Positions 8,586-17,209 are shown, counted from the first letter of the stretch. The stretch is 64,000 bases of DNA from Syntrophomonas sp. DTU019 (GCA_913757435.1 CAJYDM010000004.1:62001-126000), one strand, 5' to 3'. Notes: generated from the sequence alone by a model not told the origin. Made by a program: numbers and translations.

Positions 8586-9392
8586 TTGATAGAACCTATT
8601 GTAATTAACCCGATCGGAGTAGTTCATAGCGACTTCACTAAAAATGATCATGTTCGGATTGACGTATCCCAGTCCACTATTGAGATTTTCCCCCAGTATA
8701 GCGAAGCCCTGTTGCGCATCAGTGAACACTCCCATATTTGGGTGATAGGGTGGTTTCATGAATCGAGACGGGATACTCTGCGTGTAGTGCCCCGCATCAA
8801 TCCTGAGCTTGGGGAATACGGTGTTTTCGGTCTGAGGGCATTCATGCGGCCTAATCCCATAGGCCTGACTGCGGTCAAATTAGTGAATATAGAGGACAAC
8901 ATCCTGACAGTAGACGGACTGGACTTTATTGAAGGCACTCCGATTATAGACATTAAGCCTTACTATGAGGCGGATATCATTTTTTCACCCGGGACCCCTT
9001 ATATTAAACCGCGTGAACCTAAAATGCTGGAAGAAACCCTCTTTAAGGCGGCCGTAAACCACCATCAGGAAGAATGCGAGCAATTGGTTTTGGCAGTGAA
9101 GATGTGTATGGCGGCGGAAGAGATCTTTGGACACCTTAACGCACAGGATCTCCAAGTGCATGTTGTCGGCAGCCTTTGTCTGGCCGACGTTATTCAGGGC
9201 ATATGCAAGGCCAGGCTGGCCAACCCGGCGCGGTTCTCCTTTGAACACAACCCCGATAAGGCCATGAGTTGCTGGGAGAATAATAGCCGCCGGGCTGCCA
9301 TAAGCCTTAACCCCGGGGCTGGCTTGTGTTTGCTGCAGGCCCAACCTCATCAGGCCCTTTTTGACATCAAGGTATGGAATAAAGCAGATTAG
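8586..9392 (+). CDS. TrmO/TsaA-family domain fused to an FmdE-like C-terminal domain
   Basis: TTG at 8586 is preferred because GGAGG (8573-8577) precedes it by 8 bases; it gives MIEPIVINPIGVVHSDF, the usual beginning of TsaA/TrmO proteins. Residues about 1-145 carry the TrmO-like core (FGLRAFMRPNPIGLTAVKL and GTPIIDIKPY). TrmO itself is a SAM-dependent methyltransferase of tRNA t6A37. Residues about 150-268 are not TrmO. They resemble FmdE, with HHQEECEQLVLAVKM and LCLADVIQGICKARLANPAR aligning to the DVCGVDGVQYVTGCTVG region of the next gene. The FmdE motif cysteines are only partly kept. Position between importer and fmdE suggests a metal or cofactor role and not general tRNA modification; this is inference. 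Confidence 0.78.
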   Translation: MIEPIVINPIGVVHSDFTKNDHVRIDVSQSTIEIFPQYSEALLRISEHSHIWVIGWFHESRRDTLRVVPRINPELGEYGVFGLRAFMRPNPIGLTAVKLVNIEDNILTVDGLDFIEGTPIIDIKPYYEADIIFSPGTPYIKPREPKMLEETLFKAAVNHHQEECEQLVLAVKMCMAAEEIFGHLNAQDLQVHVVGSLCLADVIQGICKARLANPARFSFEHNPDKAMSCWENNSRRAAISLNPGAGLCLLQAQPHQALFDIKVWNKAD

Positions 9393-9405
9393 GGGGTAAT
9401 CATAA

Positions 9406-9987
9406 ATGAGCCAAGAATTGTGGGAAGCTGCACACAAATTCCACGGACATATCTGTCCGGGCATAACGGTGGGCTACCGGGCTAGCATGCTAGCGCTGAA
9501 ACTGCTGGGGCTGGAAGGCAAAAATATCAGCAGCACACATACTGTGATAGTGGAAAACGACGTTTGCGGGGTGGATGGGGTTCAATATGTTACCGGCTGC
9601 ACAGTCGGAAACAGCGGCTTGATTATCGACAATCAAGGCAGACAGGCATTTAACTTCATCTCCAAGTCAGGCCGAGGTATACGAATTGCCCTGAAATACC
9701 CCTTGTGGGGCTCGAATCATCCCATTGAACTGCATCAAAAGGTCAAGACGGGGACAGCCAGCGAGGCTGAAAAGGCCGAGTTCTTCTCCCTGCGTAATGA
9801 ACGCGGCCAATTGCTGTATCAGCTTTCCGATGAGGAGCTGTTCAAAGTGACCGATATTGAGGTTCATCTCCCCGGTAAGCCCAGGCTCCATCCCATTGCG
9901 GTCTGCAATATCTGCGGCGAGGAGGTTATGCGTCCCTGGGCTGTCGAGCATGAAAACGGCCTGGCATGCAAAGCGCATTTTAAATAA
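9406..9987 (+). CDS. FmdE-family protein
   Basis: FmdE (PF02663) proteins are named from the molybdenum formylmethanofuran dehydrogenase operon of methanogens but occur widely in bacteria without that enzyme; their role is thought to be metal or cofactor related. Hallmarks here: FHGHICPGITVGYRA near the start, then ENDVCGVDGVQYVTGCTVG, and a C-terminal zinc-ribbon-like CNICGE (about residues 165-170) with a further cysteine in LACKAH near the end. GGGGG lies 8-9 bases before the ATG. It is 13 bases after the TrmO-FmdE-like gene and 23 before modD, so co-transcribed. Confidence 0.9.
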   Translation: MSQELWEAAHKFHGHICPGITVGYRASMLALKLLGLEGKNISSTHTVIVENDVCGVDGVQYVTGCTVGNSGLIIDNQGRQAFNFISKSGRGIRIALKYPLWGSNHPIELHQKVKTGTASEAEKAEFFSLRNERGQLLYQLSDEELFKVTDIEVHLPGKPRLHPIAVCNICGEEVMRPWAVEHENGLACKAHFK

Positions 9988-10010
9988 TACAAATGGAGGC
10001 CTTAACTTAA

Positions 10011-10862
10011 ATGGTTTATATCAGCGACGATGCTCTGGAGAGATTCATTAAGGAAGACGTCCCCTACATAGACCTGACCACTACAATGCTGGGTATAGCC
10101 GGTAAAAAAGGCCGGATCAGCTTCGTGTGCCGCGACCAAGCGGTCATTTGCGGCACCGAAGAAGTACTGCGCATAATGGGCAAGTTAAATCTGAGCCCCC
10201 TTTTTCACCTGCCTTCGGGAAGCACAGTAAAGCCTGGCACCGTGATCCTGGAGGCTGAAGGTATGGCTGAAAACCTGCATATGGCCTGGAAGGTCGCGCA
10301 GAATATCCTGGAGTATCTCTCCGGAATCGCCACTCGCACTGCAATAATACTGGCCAGAGCGCGGGAGGGCAACCCCAATATACAACTGCTCAGCACCCGT
10401 AAAGTTTTCCCAGGAACCAAGGAATTGTCAATCAAAGCGGTCATTGCCGGTGGAGGCATGCCTCATCGTCTGGGTCTTTCTGAAACCATACTGGTATTCG
10501 AACAGCACACGGTTTTTTTGGAAGGATACGATCAACTGTTGAACAAGCTGTGCCAGTTAAAGATGCAAAATCTGGAAAAAAAGATAATAGTCGAGGTCAC
10601 TTCGCTAAATGAAGCCATTCAGGTATGTCAGGCCGGTGCCGACGGATTGCAGTTTGACAAGGTGCCCTATCCGGATCTGGCCCTGGCGGTGGCTAGATTG
10701 AGGGATATAAAACCTGATCTGTTGATACTGGGGGCTGGGGGCATAAATGCAGAAAATGCCGCTGACTATGCGGCTACCGGCATCGATGCTATCGTGACCA
10801 CCGCAGTGTATTTCGGGAAACCAACCAATATCGGAGTGAAGATGGTACCAAAATACGATTAG
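10011..10862 (+). CDS. modD: ModD, nicotinate/quinolinate phosphoribosyltransferase-like protein
   Basis: The 283-residue protein has the fold signature of quinolinate phosphoribosyltransferases: an N-terminal LERFIKEDVPYIDLTTTML, the YLSGIATRTA helix, STRKVFPGTKELSIKAV and a C-terminal ILGAGGINAENAADYAATG phosphate-binding turn. The ModD subfamily is found beside molybdate transporter genes (for example modABCD in Rhodobacter) and its reaction is unknown; true NadC would normally sit with nadA/nadB. A ribosome site GGAGG precedes the ATG. Last gene of the riboswitch operon. Confidence 0.88.
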   Translation: MVYISDDALERFIKEDVPYIDLTTTMLGIAGKKGRISFVCRDQAVICGTEEVLRIMGKLNLSPLFHLPSGSTVKPGTVILEAEGMAENLHMAWKVAQNILEYLSGIATRTAIILARAREGNPNIQLLSTRKVFPGTKELSIKAVIAGGGMPHRLGLSETILVFEQHTVFLEGYDQLLNKLCQLKMQNLEKKIIVEVTSLNEAIQVCQAGADGLQFDKVPYPDLALAVARLRDIKPDLLILGAGGINAENAADYAATGIDAIVTTAVYFGKPTNIGVKMVPKYD

Positions 10863-11370
10863 TATATTGAAATATGCCTTGAATCAGCTATTCTAACCCG
10901 AGTTCATGGCTGCCTAGCCTGGGACAAGGGACCTATGGCTGCTCTTTGAAATCTATGCGGGCTAATGACCTGTCTAAAATCGCAGCCACCTAAGCGGTTA
11001 AAAGAACCGGTTTACAACCTTCCCAAATAGATGAATTGGTTATGGGCATGGGCCTGCTGTAGGGTAATAGCTCATTACCCCCTCGTATCGTTGCTATGTA
11101 TTTAGGCCCAATTATATCATTTATAGCATGCAGCAATAATGGCGTCATTACTGATGAATGATGGCTGACCTTCCTGGTGATGCAGGGTGTTTTATCATCT
11201 TGTTTTGACCGGGGCTATGGTCAGCCTTCACGTCCTTTTACGATCAACACTCCTGGCGCCATCAAAAGATCCTTTCAGTACAGTTGCCCCGACGCTATAC
11301 TTGAAGAATAGGAGCGTTATAGATCAGGAATTATCATAGTAGAAGTAATCGTCGGAAAGGTGGGTATTTT
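10863..11370. other. Intergenic region without a recognised gene
   Basis: No supported open frame. Seen: a short hairpin GGGTAAT/ATTACCC (about 11062-11080) without a T-run, and an inverted pair GGCTGACC (11163-11170) / GGTCAGCC (11219-11226). A TATACT box at about 11296 could be the -10 for the CoA-transferase gene, but its -35 is weak. The string AGCCTGGGACA near 10916 recurs inverted near 13340, on the other side of the CoA-transferase gene; this may be chance. Confidence 0.4.
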
Positions 11371-13260
11371 GTGGGCATTAGTCAGGAAATCAGCATAATC
11401 GATGAACTAAAAAGCGCATATCCGCAGAAGTTTACATCCGGGGATCAGGTATTTAGCAATATTAAACGAGGAAATAAGATATTCATTGGCACTTCGGCAG
11501 GAGAACCGAGATATCTGGTTAGATCGCTGGTCAGGTATTTGGATCGCAACCCTAAAGCTTTCTTTGACGTAGATATATTTTATGTGTGGACACTCCCTGG
11601 CGTGAGGGATTCCATTTATGAAAAGTACCGGGACAACTTCAGGATCAACTCCTTGTTTATCGGTGAAGCCAACAGGAATGCCATCAATAAAGGAGCAGCT
11701 GATTATACCCCCATTTTCCTATCCAGGATACCGGAGTTGTTCGATCGCAAATACTTTCCGATAGATATAGCCATTATCCAGACCTCCTTGCCGGATGAGC
11801 ACGGCTACTTTAATTTAGGGGTCAATGTTGATTTTGTTAAAGCCGCTACAGAGAACGCCGCCCTGACTATTGTGCAGGCCAATGCCTTTATGCCCAGAGT
11901 GCACGGCGATGGGTTTATCCATATCGATGACATAGATTTTATCATTCCCTACGACGAACCGCTGCCGGAATACGATCTCAGTGAGGAAAGCGAGATCGCG
12001 AAAAAAATTGGCCAATATGTGGCAAGCATCGTCCAGGATGGAGATACGCTGCAAATAGGCTATGGTAATATGCCGTTTTCGGTTTTGCCTTGCCTAAGCA
12101 ATAAAAAACACCTGGGGATACACTCCGAGATCTTGAACGATGGGATCGTCGAATTGATGAAAAAAGGCGTCATAGATAACAGCAAAAAGACCTTGAACAA
12201 GGGGAAGACGATTGGGTCATACTGTTTTGGCAAGAAAGAGACCTATAAATACATCAATAATAATCCTGCCATTGAGCTAAGAAGGATCGATTATGTTGAT
12301 AATTTCATGACTATCGCCCAGCACGATAACATGACAGCCATAAATACCGCCCTGCAAATCGACCTGACGGGGCAGGCTACGGCTGAGTCACTGGGGAAAG
12401 TCTTTTACAGCGGCATCGGTGGTTTTGCCAATTTTATGCGGGCGGCAGTTATGGCCAACAAAGGAAAAACCATCTTGGCGATGAGATCAGTAACTAACAA
12501 CGGGAAATTTTCCAAAATAGTGCCTTGTCTGCCGGAAGGTGCCGGGGTCAGCCTTCATAGAGGCGATGTCCAATATGTGGTGACAGAATATGGCATTGCC
12601 TATCTGCAAGGGAAGACTCTTCGAGAAAGGGCCATGGAATTAATATCCATCGCCCATCCCCAATTTAGACCCTGGCTTGTTCAGGAAGCCAAACAAAGAA
12701 ACCTAATTTTCCAGGACCAGAAGATAATCCCCGGCCCGGGGGGTAGATACATTGAGGAATACGAGTCCCATAAAACCACTAAAAGCGGACTAGATGTACT
12801 TTTAAGGCCTGTAAAGATCAGTGACGAACCTCGTTTGCGGGATTTTTTCAATTCACTTTCCGATAGGAGTCTCTACACAAGATTTTTCCATGTCCGTTCA
12901 CATGTCCCCCATGAAGACCTTCAACAGATCATTACTGTTGATAACGCCAAAGGTGTATCGATACTGGCTGTAGTCCAGCAAGAGGAAAAACAAATTGTCG
13001 TAGGTCTGGGGCAATACTTCATCAACGAATCCGATTATTCGGCCGAGGTTTCATTTGCCACCAGCGATAATTATAAGAACAACGGAATAAGCACTCTATT
13101 GCTTTCGCATCTGACCCTTATAGCCCGAAAAAACGGTATTCTGCGCTTTACTGCCACCGTGCTGGCGGAGAATAAAGCCATGATCCGTGTGCTGAGAAAT
13201 ATGGGATTCACCCGCACGAATATGGAATACGGGACATACGAGTTCGAATACAGACTCTAA
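11371..13260 (+). CDS. Acetyl-CoA hydrolase/CoA-transferase family protein fused to a GNAT acetyltransferase domain
   Basis: GTG start with GGAAAGGTGG upstream. Residues about 10-440 form a class I-type acetyl-CoA hydrolase/transferase: the catalytic glutamate lies in GIHSEILNDG, and FYSGIGGFANFMRAAV and VPCLPEGAGVSLHRGDV are family blocks. This part would move CoA between acetate and acyl-CoAs such as butyryl-CoA. Residues about 475-629 are a GNAT domain (SFATSDNYKNNGISTLLLSH is the acetyl-CoA loop; RVLRNMGFTRTNMEYG follows). The fused form is found in several anaerobes; the acetyltransferase may self-regulate or modify lysines. It stands alone with its own leader, downstream of the modD operon. 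Confidence 0.93.
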   Translation: MGISQEISIIDELKSAYPQKFTSGDQVFSNIKRGNKIFIGTSAGEPRYLVRSLVRYLDRNPKAFFDVDIFYVWTLPGVRDSIYEKYRDNFRINSLFIGEANRNAINKGAADYTPIFLSRIPELFDRKYFPIDIAIIQTSLPDEHGYFNLGVNVDFVKAATENAALTIVQANAFMPRVHGDGFIHIDDIDFIIPYDEPLPEYDLSEESEIAKKIGQYVASIVQDGDTLQIGYGNMPFSVLPCLSNKKHLGIHSEILNDGIVELMKKGVIDNSKKTLNKGKTIGSYCFGKKETYKYINNNPAIELRRIDYVDNFMTIAQHDNMTAINTALQIDLTGQATAESLGKVFYSGIGGFANFMRAAVMANKGKTILAMRSVTNNGKFSKIVPCLPEGAGVSLHRGDVQYVVTEYGIAYLQGKTLRERAMELISIAHPQFRPWLVQEAKQRNLIFQDQKIIPGPGGRYIEEYESHKTTKSGLDVLLRPVKISDEPRLRDFFNSLSDRSLYTRFFHVRSHVPHEDLQQIITVDNAKGVSILAVVQQEEKQIVVGLGQYFINESDYSAEVSFATSDNYKNNGISTLLLSHLTLIARKNGILRFTATVLAENKAMIRVLRNMGFTRTNMEYGTYEFEYRL

Positions 13261-13307
13261 TCAGGGATAGGCAGTTCTCAAATGAGTCGACTGAGGCATG
13301 GGAACCG

Positions 13308-13334
13308 GGGCTGGCCAGGGACAAGGACCAGCCC
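13308..13334. terminator. Possible bidirectional hairpin between convergent genes
   Basis: GGGCTGG (13308-13314) pairs with CCAGCCC (13328-13334) in the gap between the convergent CoA-transferase and SLH genes. There is no T-run on either side, so terminator function is only suggested by position. Confidence 0.35.
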
Positions 13335-13355
13335 TATGTCCCAGGCTGCTAAGTT

Positions 13356-15422
13356 TTAAAATGGCATCAGCGGATCGGTTTCCAATATTTTTTCCACTTC
13401 TTCATATCCGGTTGGAAATGCGAAGTTGTAGCGAGCCGGCAGAGCAAATACATACTTGCTGTTACGGCCCAGTTCCTTGGGCGGGATAGGTGCTGCACTC
13501 ACACTTAGTTCTTCTTTTTGAATCATGTTCCACTGATTAAGCGTAAACACCATGATGGGAATATCCTGACGAGGGTTTTGTTCCGTCCATTGAGGATGCC
13601 TTATGGAAATCAGCGGGCCATCATCTTTAGCGGCACTTTCAAGATATATGCCTTCCCATTTATCCGCCATTATCGAATAGCCCTGCCAGTTCTCCGGCAG
13701 TTTAAAGGTAAAACCAAGTTCCTCATTTCTGTAAACTGAGGCCTCATCATACTCATAAGAAGTAATAAGCCAGTTATTATCGATTTTTCCTGCTTCCAGA
13801 GTAACCGGACTCTTACCTGCCACACCGCCATTTACCATCTCTACACTGGTCATAGTAATAATTTCGCCCTTAATCTGGTACTTGGAATCTGACAGTTTCT
13901 CTATGGCGGTAATCTCTATACGCTCCGGCCACGGGCTTGAGGTCACCCTCCCCGGGGCATGGTTAACATCATTTTGCCACTTGGCCAGAAGTCCAGGCGT
14001 TACTAAATCGCCATAGTTTTCAGATAGGGTATTTTTAACGATATCTTCTGGGGCCAGCAGTGAAACATTTTTTAGTTTGCTGCCGAATTCTGCCACCAGT
14101 TGCATCACTGCAGTCTCATCACTTTCAAGCTGTTTAGAACCGATGGATGGAAGCGGCACAGGAAAAGTCCTTATCCCGGCAGCATAAGGAGCAATTTCAT
14201 ACTGCAGGAAATATACTATTAGGCTCCCATTCTCAAGGTAAAAACGCTGATCCTCGCTTATACCCTTAAACCCGAGTTCTCCCTCAAAATAGTCTCTTGG
14301 GTTAAGCTCAATCATAGATTTTACCCTTTTATTAATCATTTCCGTATAGTTTGTACCAGGAGCAAATAGGTCGCTTAAGGCCAATTCCTGGCCGGTATTC
14401 AAATCGAAGTTGTAAGCCACCCGATCGGTCATGCCGTGGGCCCCGCCGGTATAAGTATAATAATCCACATAGAAACTCAAGTTATCCCGGGTTGCAAAAT
14501 ACTGATAAAATCGGCTTACAATCTCATAGGTATGGTATGGCTCTGTCAGTACAAAATCGGAATTTAGCTGAGCTTCTGCTATCATAGCCTCTTGACGTTT
14601 AATAGCTTCGTCTTCCAAAAGCTGGTTCATTTTGGTTTGTATCTCTGTATCCTGCATCCCCTTAATTACAGGAATGTTCAGGTCAATGTTAATTAATTCA
14701 GATTCGCTCTTTACTTCTTTACATTCCAGTTTTACTGCAGGGGTGGGGCTAACCTCAACAGGATTCATCTCGATCAGCTTGACGCACTGGTTTAGAACCT
14801 TAGCCAGTTCAGCCCGACTTATGGGATCATGGGGGCGGAAAAGGTTGTTGTTACCCTTCATAATGCCGGTATTGCTTACAAATACCATGGCATTAGTATC
14901 ATCCTGGGAAAGCTCTGCGGTATCATCATATAAAGGCATCAGCATGATCATAGGCACATTGATCCCCTTAGCCTGAAAAGCATTGTAGATACCTCTGGCT
15001 ACCTTAATCCGCGTTACCTCTTTATCCCCCTCAAAAGCATCCATGGGTGCAAATATGTGGTTGATTGCGCACCGGAGCACGGCCTCACTGTACCAGGCTT
15101 CTTCTTCCAAATCATAGTAATAGTCACTCGCCGTGGGTTGCTTAACAAACCTCATATTCCCATAATCTAAATCAAAAGCCCGCTCTAAAACCGCCGCCAG
15201 CTGGAAACGGTTTACTTTTTCTTCTGGCATAAAAATTTTGAAACCAAACTCGTTTACCCCGGTACCCTGCATTAAACCCTGTTTATATGCTGCTTCGATC
15301 TCACTTTCGGCCCAGTGCCCCCGCGTGTCAACAAATGTCCCCGAAAACAATTTGGCACTCGCGATACCGGTCGGAAACAACAGGAACGCAGCCAGTACCA
15401 GATAACCAACCAGCTTTTTCAT
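13356..15422 (-). CDS. S-layer-homology (SLH) surface protein with DUF4163/DUF3298 (PdaC/RsiV-like) region
   Basis: Signal peptide MKKLVGYLVLAAFLLFPTG with cleavage near ASA-K24. Three SLH-type units follow (about residues 28-85, 95-150 and 160-215; for example FVDTRGHWAESEIEAAYKQG and FRPHDPISRAELAKVLNQ), which anchor proteins to pyruvylated cell-wall polymer. Residues about 245-430 match the DUF4163/DUF3298 pair seen in PdaC and RsiV (YTYTGGAHGMTDRVAYNFD). The last 120 residues (EELGFTFKLPENWQGY onwards) form a separate domain that recurs at the end of the surface protein at 37453-39012. AGAGGCAGGG lies upstream of the ATG. Function of the outer domains is unknown. Confidence 0.9.
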   Translation of the reverse strand: MKKLVGYLVLAAFLLFPTGIASAKLFSGTFVDTRGHWAESEIEAAYKQGLMQGTGVNEFGFKIFMPEEKVNRFQLAAVLERAFDLDYGNMRFVKQPTASDYYYDLEEEAWYSEAVLRCAINHIFAPMDAFEGDKEVTRIKVARGIYNAFQAKGINVPMIMLMPLYDDTAELSQDDTNAMVFVSNTGIMKGNNNLFRPHDPISRAELAKVLNQCVKLIEMNPVEVSPTPAVKLECKEVKSESELINIDLNIPVIKGMQDTEIQTKMNQLLEDEAIKRQEAMIAEAQLNSDFVLTEPYHTYEIVSRFYQYFATRDNLSFYVDYYTYTGGAHGMTDRVAYNFDLNTGQELALSDLFAPGTNYTEMINKRVKSMIELNPRDYFEGELGFKGISEDQRFYLENGSLIVYFLQYEIAPYAAGIRTFPVPLPSIGSKQLESDETAVMQLVAEFGSKLKNVSLLAPEDIVKNTLSENYGDLVTPGLLAKWQNDVNHAPGRVTSSPWPERIEITAIEKLSDSKYQIKGEIITMTSVEMVNGGVAGKSPVTLEAGKIDNNWLITSYEYDEASVYRNEELGFTFKLPENWQGYSIMADKWEGIYLESAAKDDGPLISIRHPQWTEQNPRQDIPIMVFTLNQWNMIQKEELSVSAAPIPPKELGRNSKYVFALPARYNFAFPTGYEEVEKILETDPLMPF

Positions 15423-15432
15423 ACTGTTACCC

Positions 15433-15533
15433 TGCCTCTCATTTTTCTTTTATTTATTGTTACGAGTGTGAAAGAGTTATCTTACAATCTCGGGAGGTGT
15501 GGTTCACCTCATTTCTCTTCATTTATTGTTACG
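15433..15533 (-). repeat. Duplicated leader segment upstream of the SLH gene
   Basis: A segment of about 31 bases ending ATTTATTGTTACG occurs at 15433-15464 and again at 15502-15533, 69 bases apart, in the same orientation. The second copy starts next to a short hairpin GAGGTG/CACCTC (15493-15509). On the minus strand these lie in the SLH gene leader, so they could be repeated RNA or regulator elements. They could also be a simple tandem duplication. Confidence 0.55.
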
Positions 15534-15564
15534 GGAGGCGACACCACTCCATGACAAGAAGTTA

Positions 15565-16797
15565 TTAATAACTTCGTCCCTCAGGCATAAGACCCATATG
15601 CTTAGCGGTTAATTGATAACCAACCCCTGCCACAGCCAGCAGTATACCTGTTACCAACAAGATGGAACCGATTGGCACGATATCTGCGAGTGGTCCGAAA
15701 AAGAGTATAGCAACAGGCATGGCACTGCCAGCAACGATTTGTACCAGCGAAAACACCCGCCCCATCATGGCAGTTTCCACATTCTCCTGTATTAACACCG
15801 TTTGGGCGGTGGCGATAACCGGCATGAAAAGACCAGCAATCCCCATAATTAGCAAATATACCACAAAATTATCGGCAATGCCCAATAAAGCGAAAGTAAT
15901 TCCGAAAGCCACCAGGCAAATAGCTGCGGTAAGAATTTTATCCTTGAATTCACCGCGTAGTGAGATATAAACCCCACCAATTAAAGAACCTATGGTCCAT
16001 ACCATTTCATTGGCAGTAAGCCGCCACACATCGCTGCCGAAGGTGCGTTCTACCAACAATGGTGTCAGTACCGCAGCCGGAGTAATCAGGAAAAAGGACA
16101 CGCCAAAATATATTAAAACCAACTTCAGCAACTTGTTATTAAGTGCGTAAGCTATCCCGTCGCGCAGCTCGGACATAACAGATGCAGGTTCTGTGGGTCG
16201 GGCAACCCTTTCAACATAAATAAAGCTAAGAACCATAATTGCTATCGCTGCGGTGATTACATCCAGGATAAAAGCCCAGGTAATGCCCATGGTCCCCAGT
16301 ACAACCCCACCTACCGCGGGGGATAATAACATTAAAACTGAATTAAGGGTTTGATTAATCCCCTGCACCCTGGTCAACTGTTCCATTGGTACGATCTGCG
16401 GAAACAAAGCACCGACGGCAGGGGTTTGAATACCGGCGCCAATTGAGCGGATAAAGGATACCACCAAAAGCAGTTCGATTCTTTCATACCCTGCCCAGAA
16501 AGCGACAGCCAGTCCTAAGGTGGCCAGGGCAATAAAGCCATCCGCCAGCATGATGAGATGTTTACGATTATAGCGGTCTGCCCATACGCCCGCCCACAGA
16601 GAAATCAGCACCTGAGGCAATAGCGCACAGATGGTAAAAAGCATTATCCATTTACCGGATGAGGTTTGCAGGGTAATATGCCATATAATGGCGAAACTCA
16701 CTACTGAAGAGCCGAATAGGGATATATTCTGACTGAGCAAAAATAAAACAATATTCTTTTTCCAGGAATTATCATCAGGCAATTGCTTTGTGTTCAT
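15565..16797 (-). CDS. MFS efflux transporter (MefA/MFS_3 type)
   Basis: A 410-residue, 12-helix transporter with the loop 2-3 signature WAGVWADRYNRKHLIML and NQTLNSVLMLLSPAVGGVVLG in helix 5, the pattern of macrolide-efflux (Mef) and enterobactin-exporter-like proteins. GGAGG lies 8 bases before the ATG. Upstream are a small open frame and a terminator hairpin, an arrangement typical of antibiotic-inducible attenuation. Substrate is not defined by sequence; drug efflux is inference. Confidence 0.92.
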   Translation of the reverse strand: MNTKQLPDDNSWKKNIVLFLLSQNISLFGSSVVSFAIIWHITLQTSSGKWIMLFTICALLPQVLISLWAGVWADRYNRKHLIMLADGFIALATLGLAVAFWAGYERIELLLVVSFIRSIGAGIQTPAVGALFPQIVPMEQLTRVQGINQTLNSVLMLLSPAVGGVVLGTMGITWAFILDVITAAIAIMVLSFIYVERVARPTEPASVMSELRDGIAYALNNKLLKLVLIYFGVSFFLITPAAVLTPLLVERTFGSDVWRLTANEMVWTIGSLIGGVYISLRGEFKDKILTAAICLVAFGITFALLGIADNFVVYLLIMGIAGLFMPVIATAQTVLIQENVETAMMGRVFSLVQIVAGSAMPVAILFFGPLADIVPIGSILLVTGILLAVAGVGYQLTAKHMGLMPEGRSY

Positions 16798-16836
16798 TAA
16801 GTTATCCTCCGTTGTTCGTTACTCGGAGAAAAGCAC

Positions 16837-16867
16837 AAAAAAAGACGATAGAAAAACCACCGTCTTT
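16837..16867 (-). terminator. Attenuator hairpin in the leader of the MFS pump gene
   Basis: Read on the minus strand, AAAGACG pairs with CGTCTTT around a 13-base loop and is followed at once by a run of T (AAAAAAA on the plus strand, 16837-16843). It lies between the small leader frame and the pump's ribosome site, so default transcription would stop before the pump gene. Confidence 0.75.
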
Positions 16868-16893
16868 ATCGATATCCGCCTTACTTCTAAAGG

Positions 16894-17028
16894 TTAGTAA
16901 TAAAGGTGTGCCTTTTCCGGAAATGCATGCTTCAATTGATTATAATGCAGGTACCTATCCCTGTAGATAGCATTTATAACAGGAATCATATATCCTGCTG
17001 CCATTTGCATTCCAGTAAAGCTACACAT
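16894..17028 (-). CDS. 44-residue leader peptide candidate upstream of the MFS pump
   Basis: The frame begins ATG TGT AGC TTT with AGGGAG about 10 bases upstream and ends in a double tyrosine before TAA; the peptide begins MCSFTGMQMAAGYMIPV and ends FPEKAHLYY. Its stop codon lies about 30 bases before the attenuator hairpin. A sequence TTACT/AGTAA around the stop can form a small helix. Ribosome stalling on this frame under antibiotic stress could prevent the terminator from forming, as in Erm/Msr/Mef-type systems. The mechanism is inference; the frame, ribosome site and order are seen. Confidence 0.6.
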   Translation of the reverse strand: MCSFTGMQMAAGYMIPVINAIYRDRYLHYNQLKHAFPEKAHLYY

Positions 17029-17059
17029 TATTACCCAGCTCCCTAACGAAACTTAAACC

Positions 17060-17088
17060 AAGATACTATATTTTGTGTGCAAAATCAA
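17060..17088 (-). promoter_or_regulatory. Probable sigma-A promoter of the MFS leader/pump transcript
   Basis: On the minus strand TTGATT (17083-17088) and TATCTT (17060-17065) are separated by exactly 17 bases, about 30 bases before the leader frame. Each hexamer matches consensus at four of six positions. Confidence 0.5.
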
Positions 17089-17144
17089 TAGCACTGGTAC
17101 CAAGGAGACTGAACTTCCATGAACCTTCGGGTCACAACGTGAAT

Positions 17145-17172
17145 GAAAATCCTATGACCTGAAAGGATTTTC
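17145..17172 (-). terminator. Hairpin downstream of the metallophosphoesterase gene
   Basis: GAAAATCCT (17145-17153) pairs with AGGATTTTC (17164-17172) around a 10-base loop, 38 bases after the stop of the minus-strand gene at 17210. The descending arm ends in TTTTC, giving a short T-tract on the transcript. Confidence 0.5.
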
Positions 17173-17209
17173 GACAGAGATACTTCAACCCCTGGCCGGA
17201 ATGCCGTCA

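Noticed and set aside
10011-10862. Calling the gene nadC (quinolinate phosphoribosyltransferase)
   Set aside because: Context with a Moco-type riboswitch, FmdE and a transporter, and absence of nadA/nadB, favour the ModD subfamily.
15433-15533. Repeated 31-base segment considered as a CRISPR seed
   Set aside because: Only two copies, 69 bases apart, no third repeat and no cas genes; it is a leader duplication.
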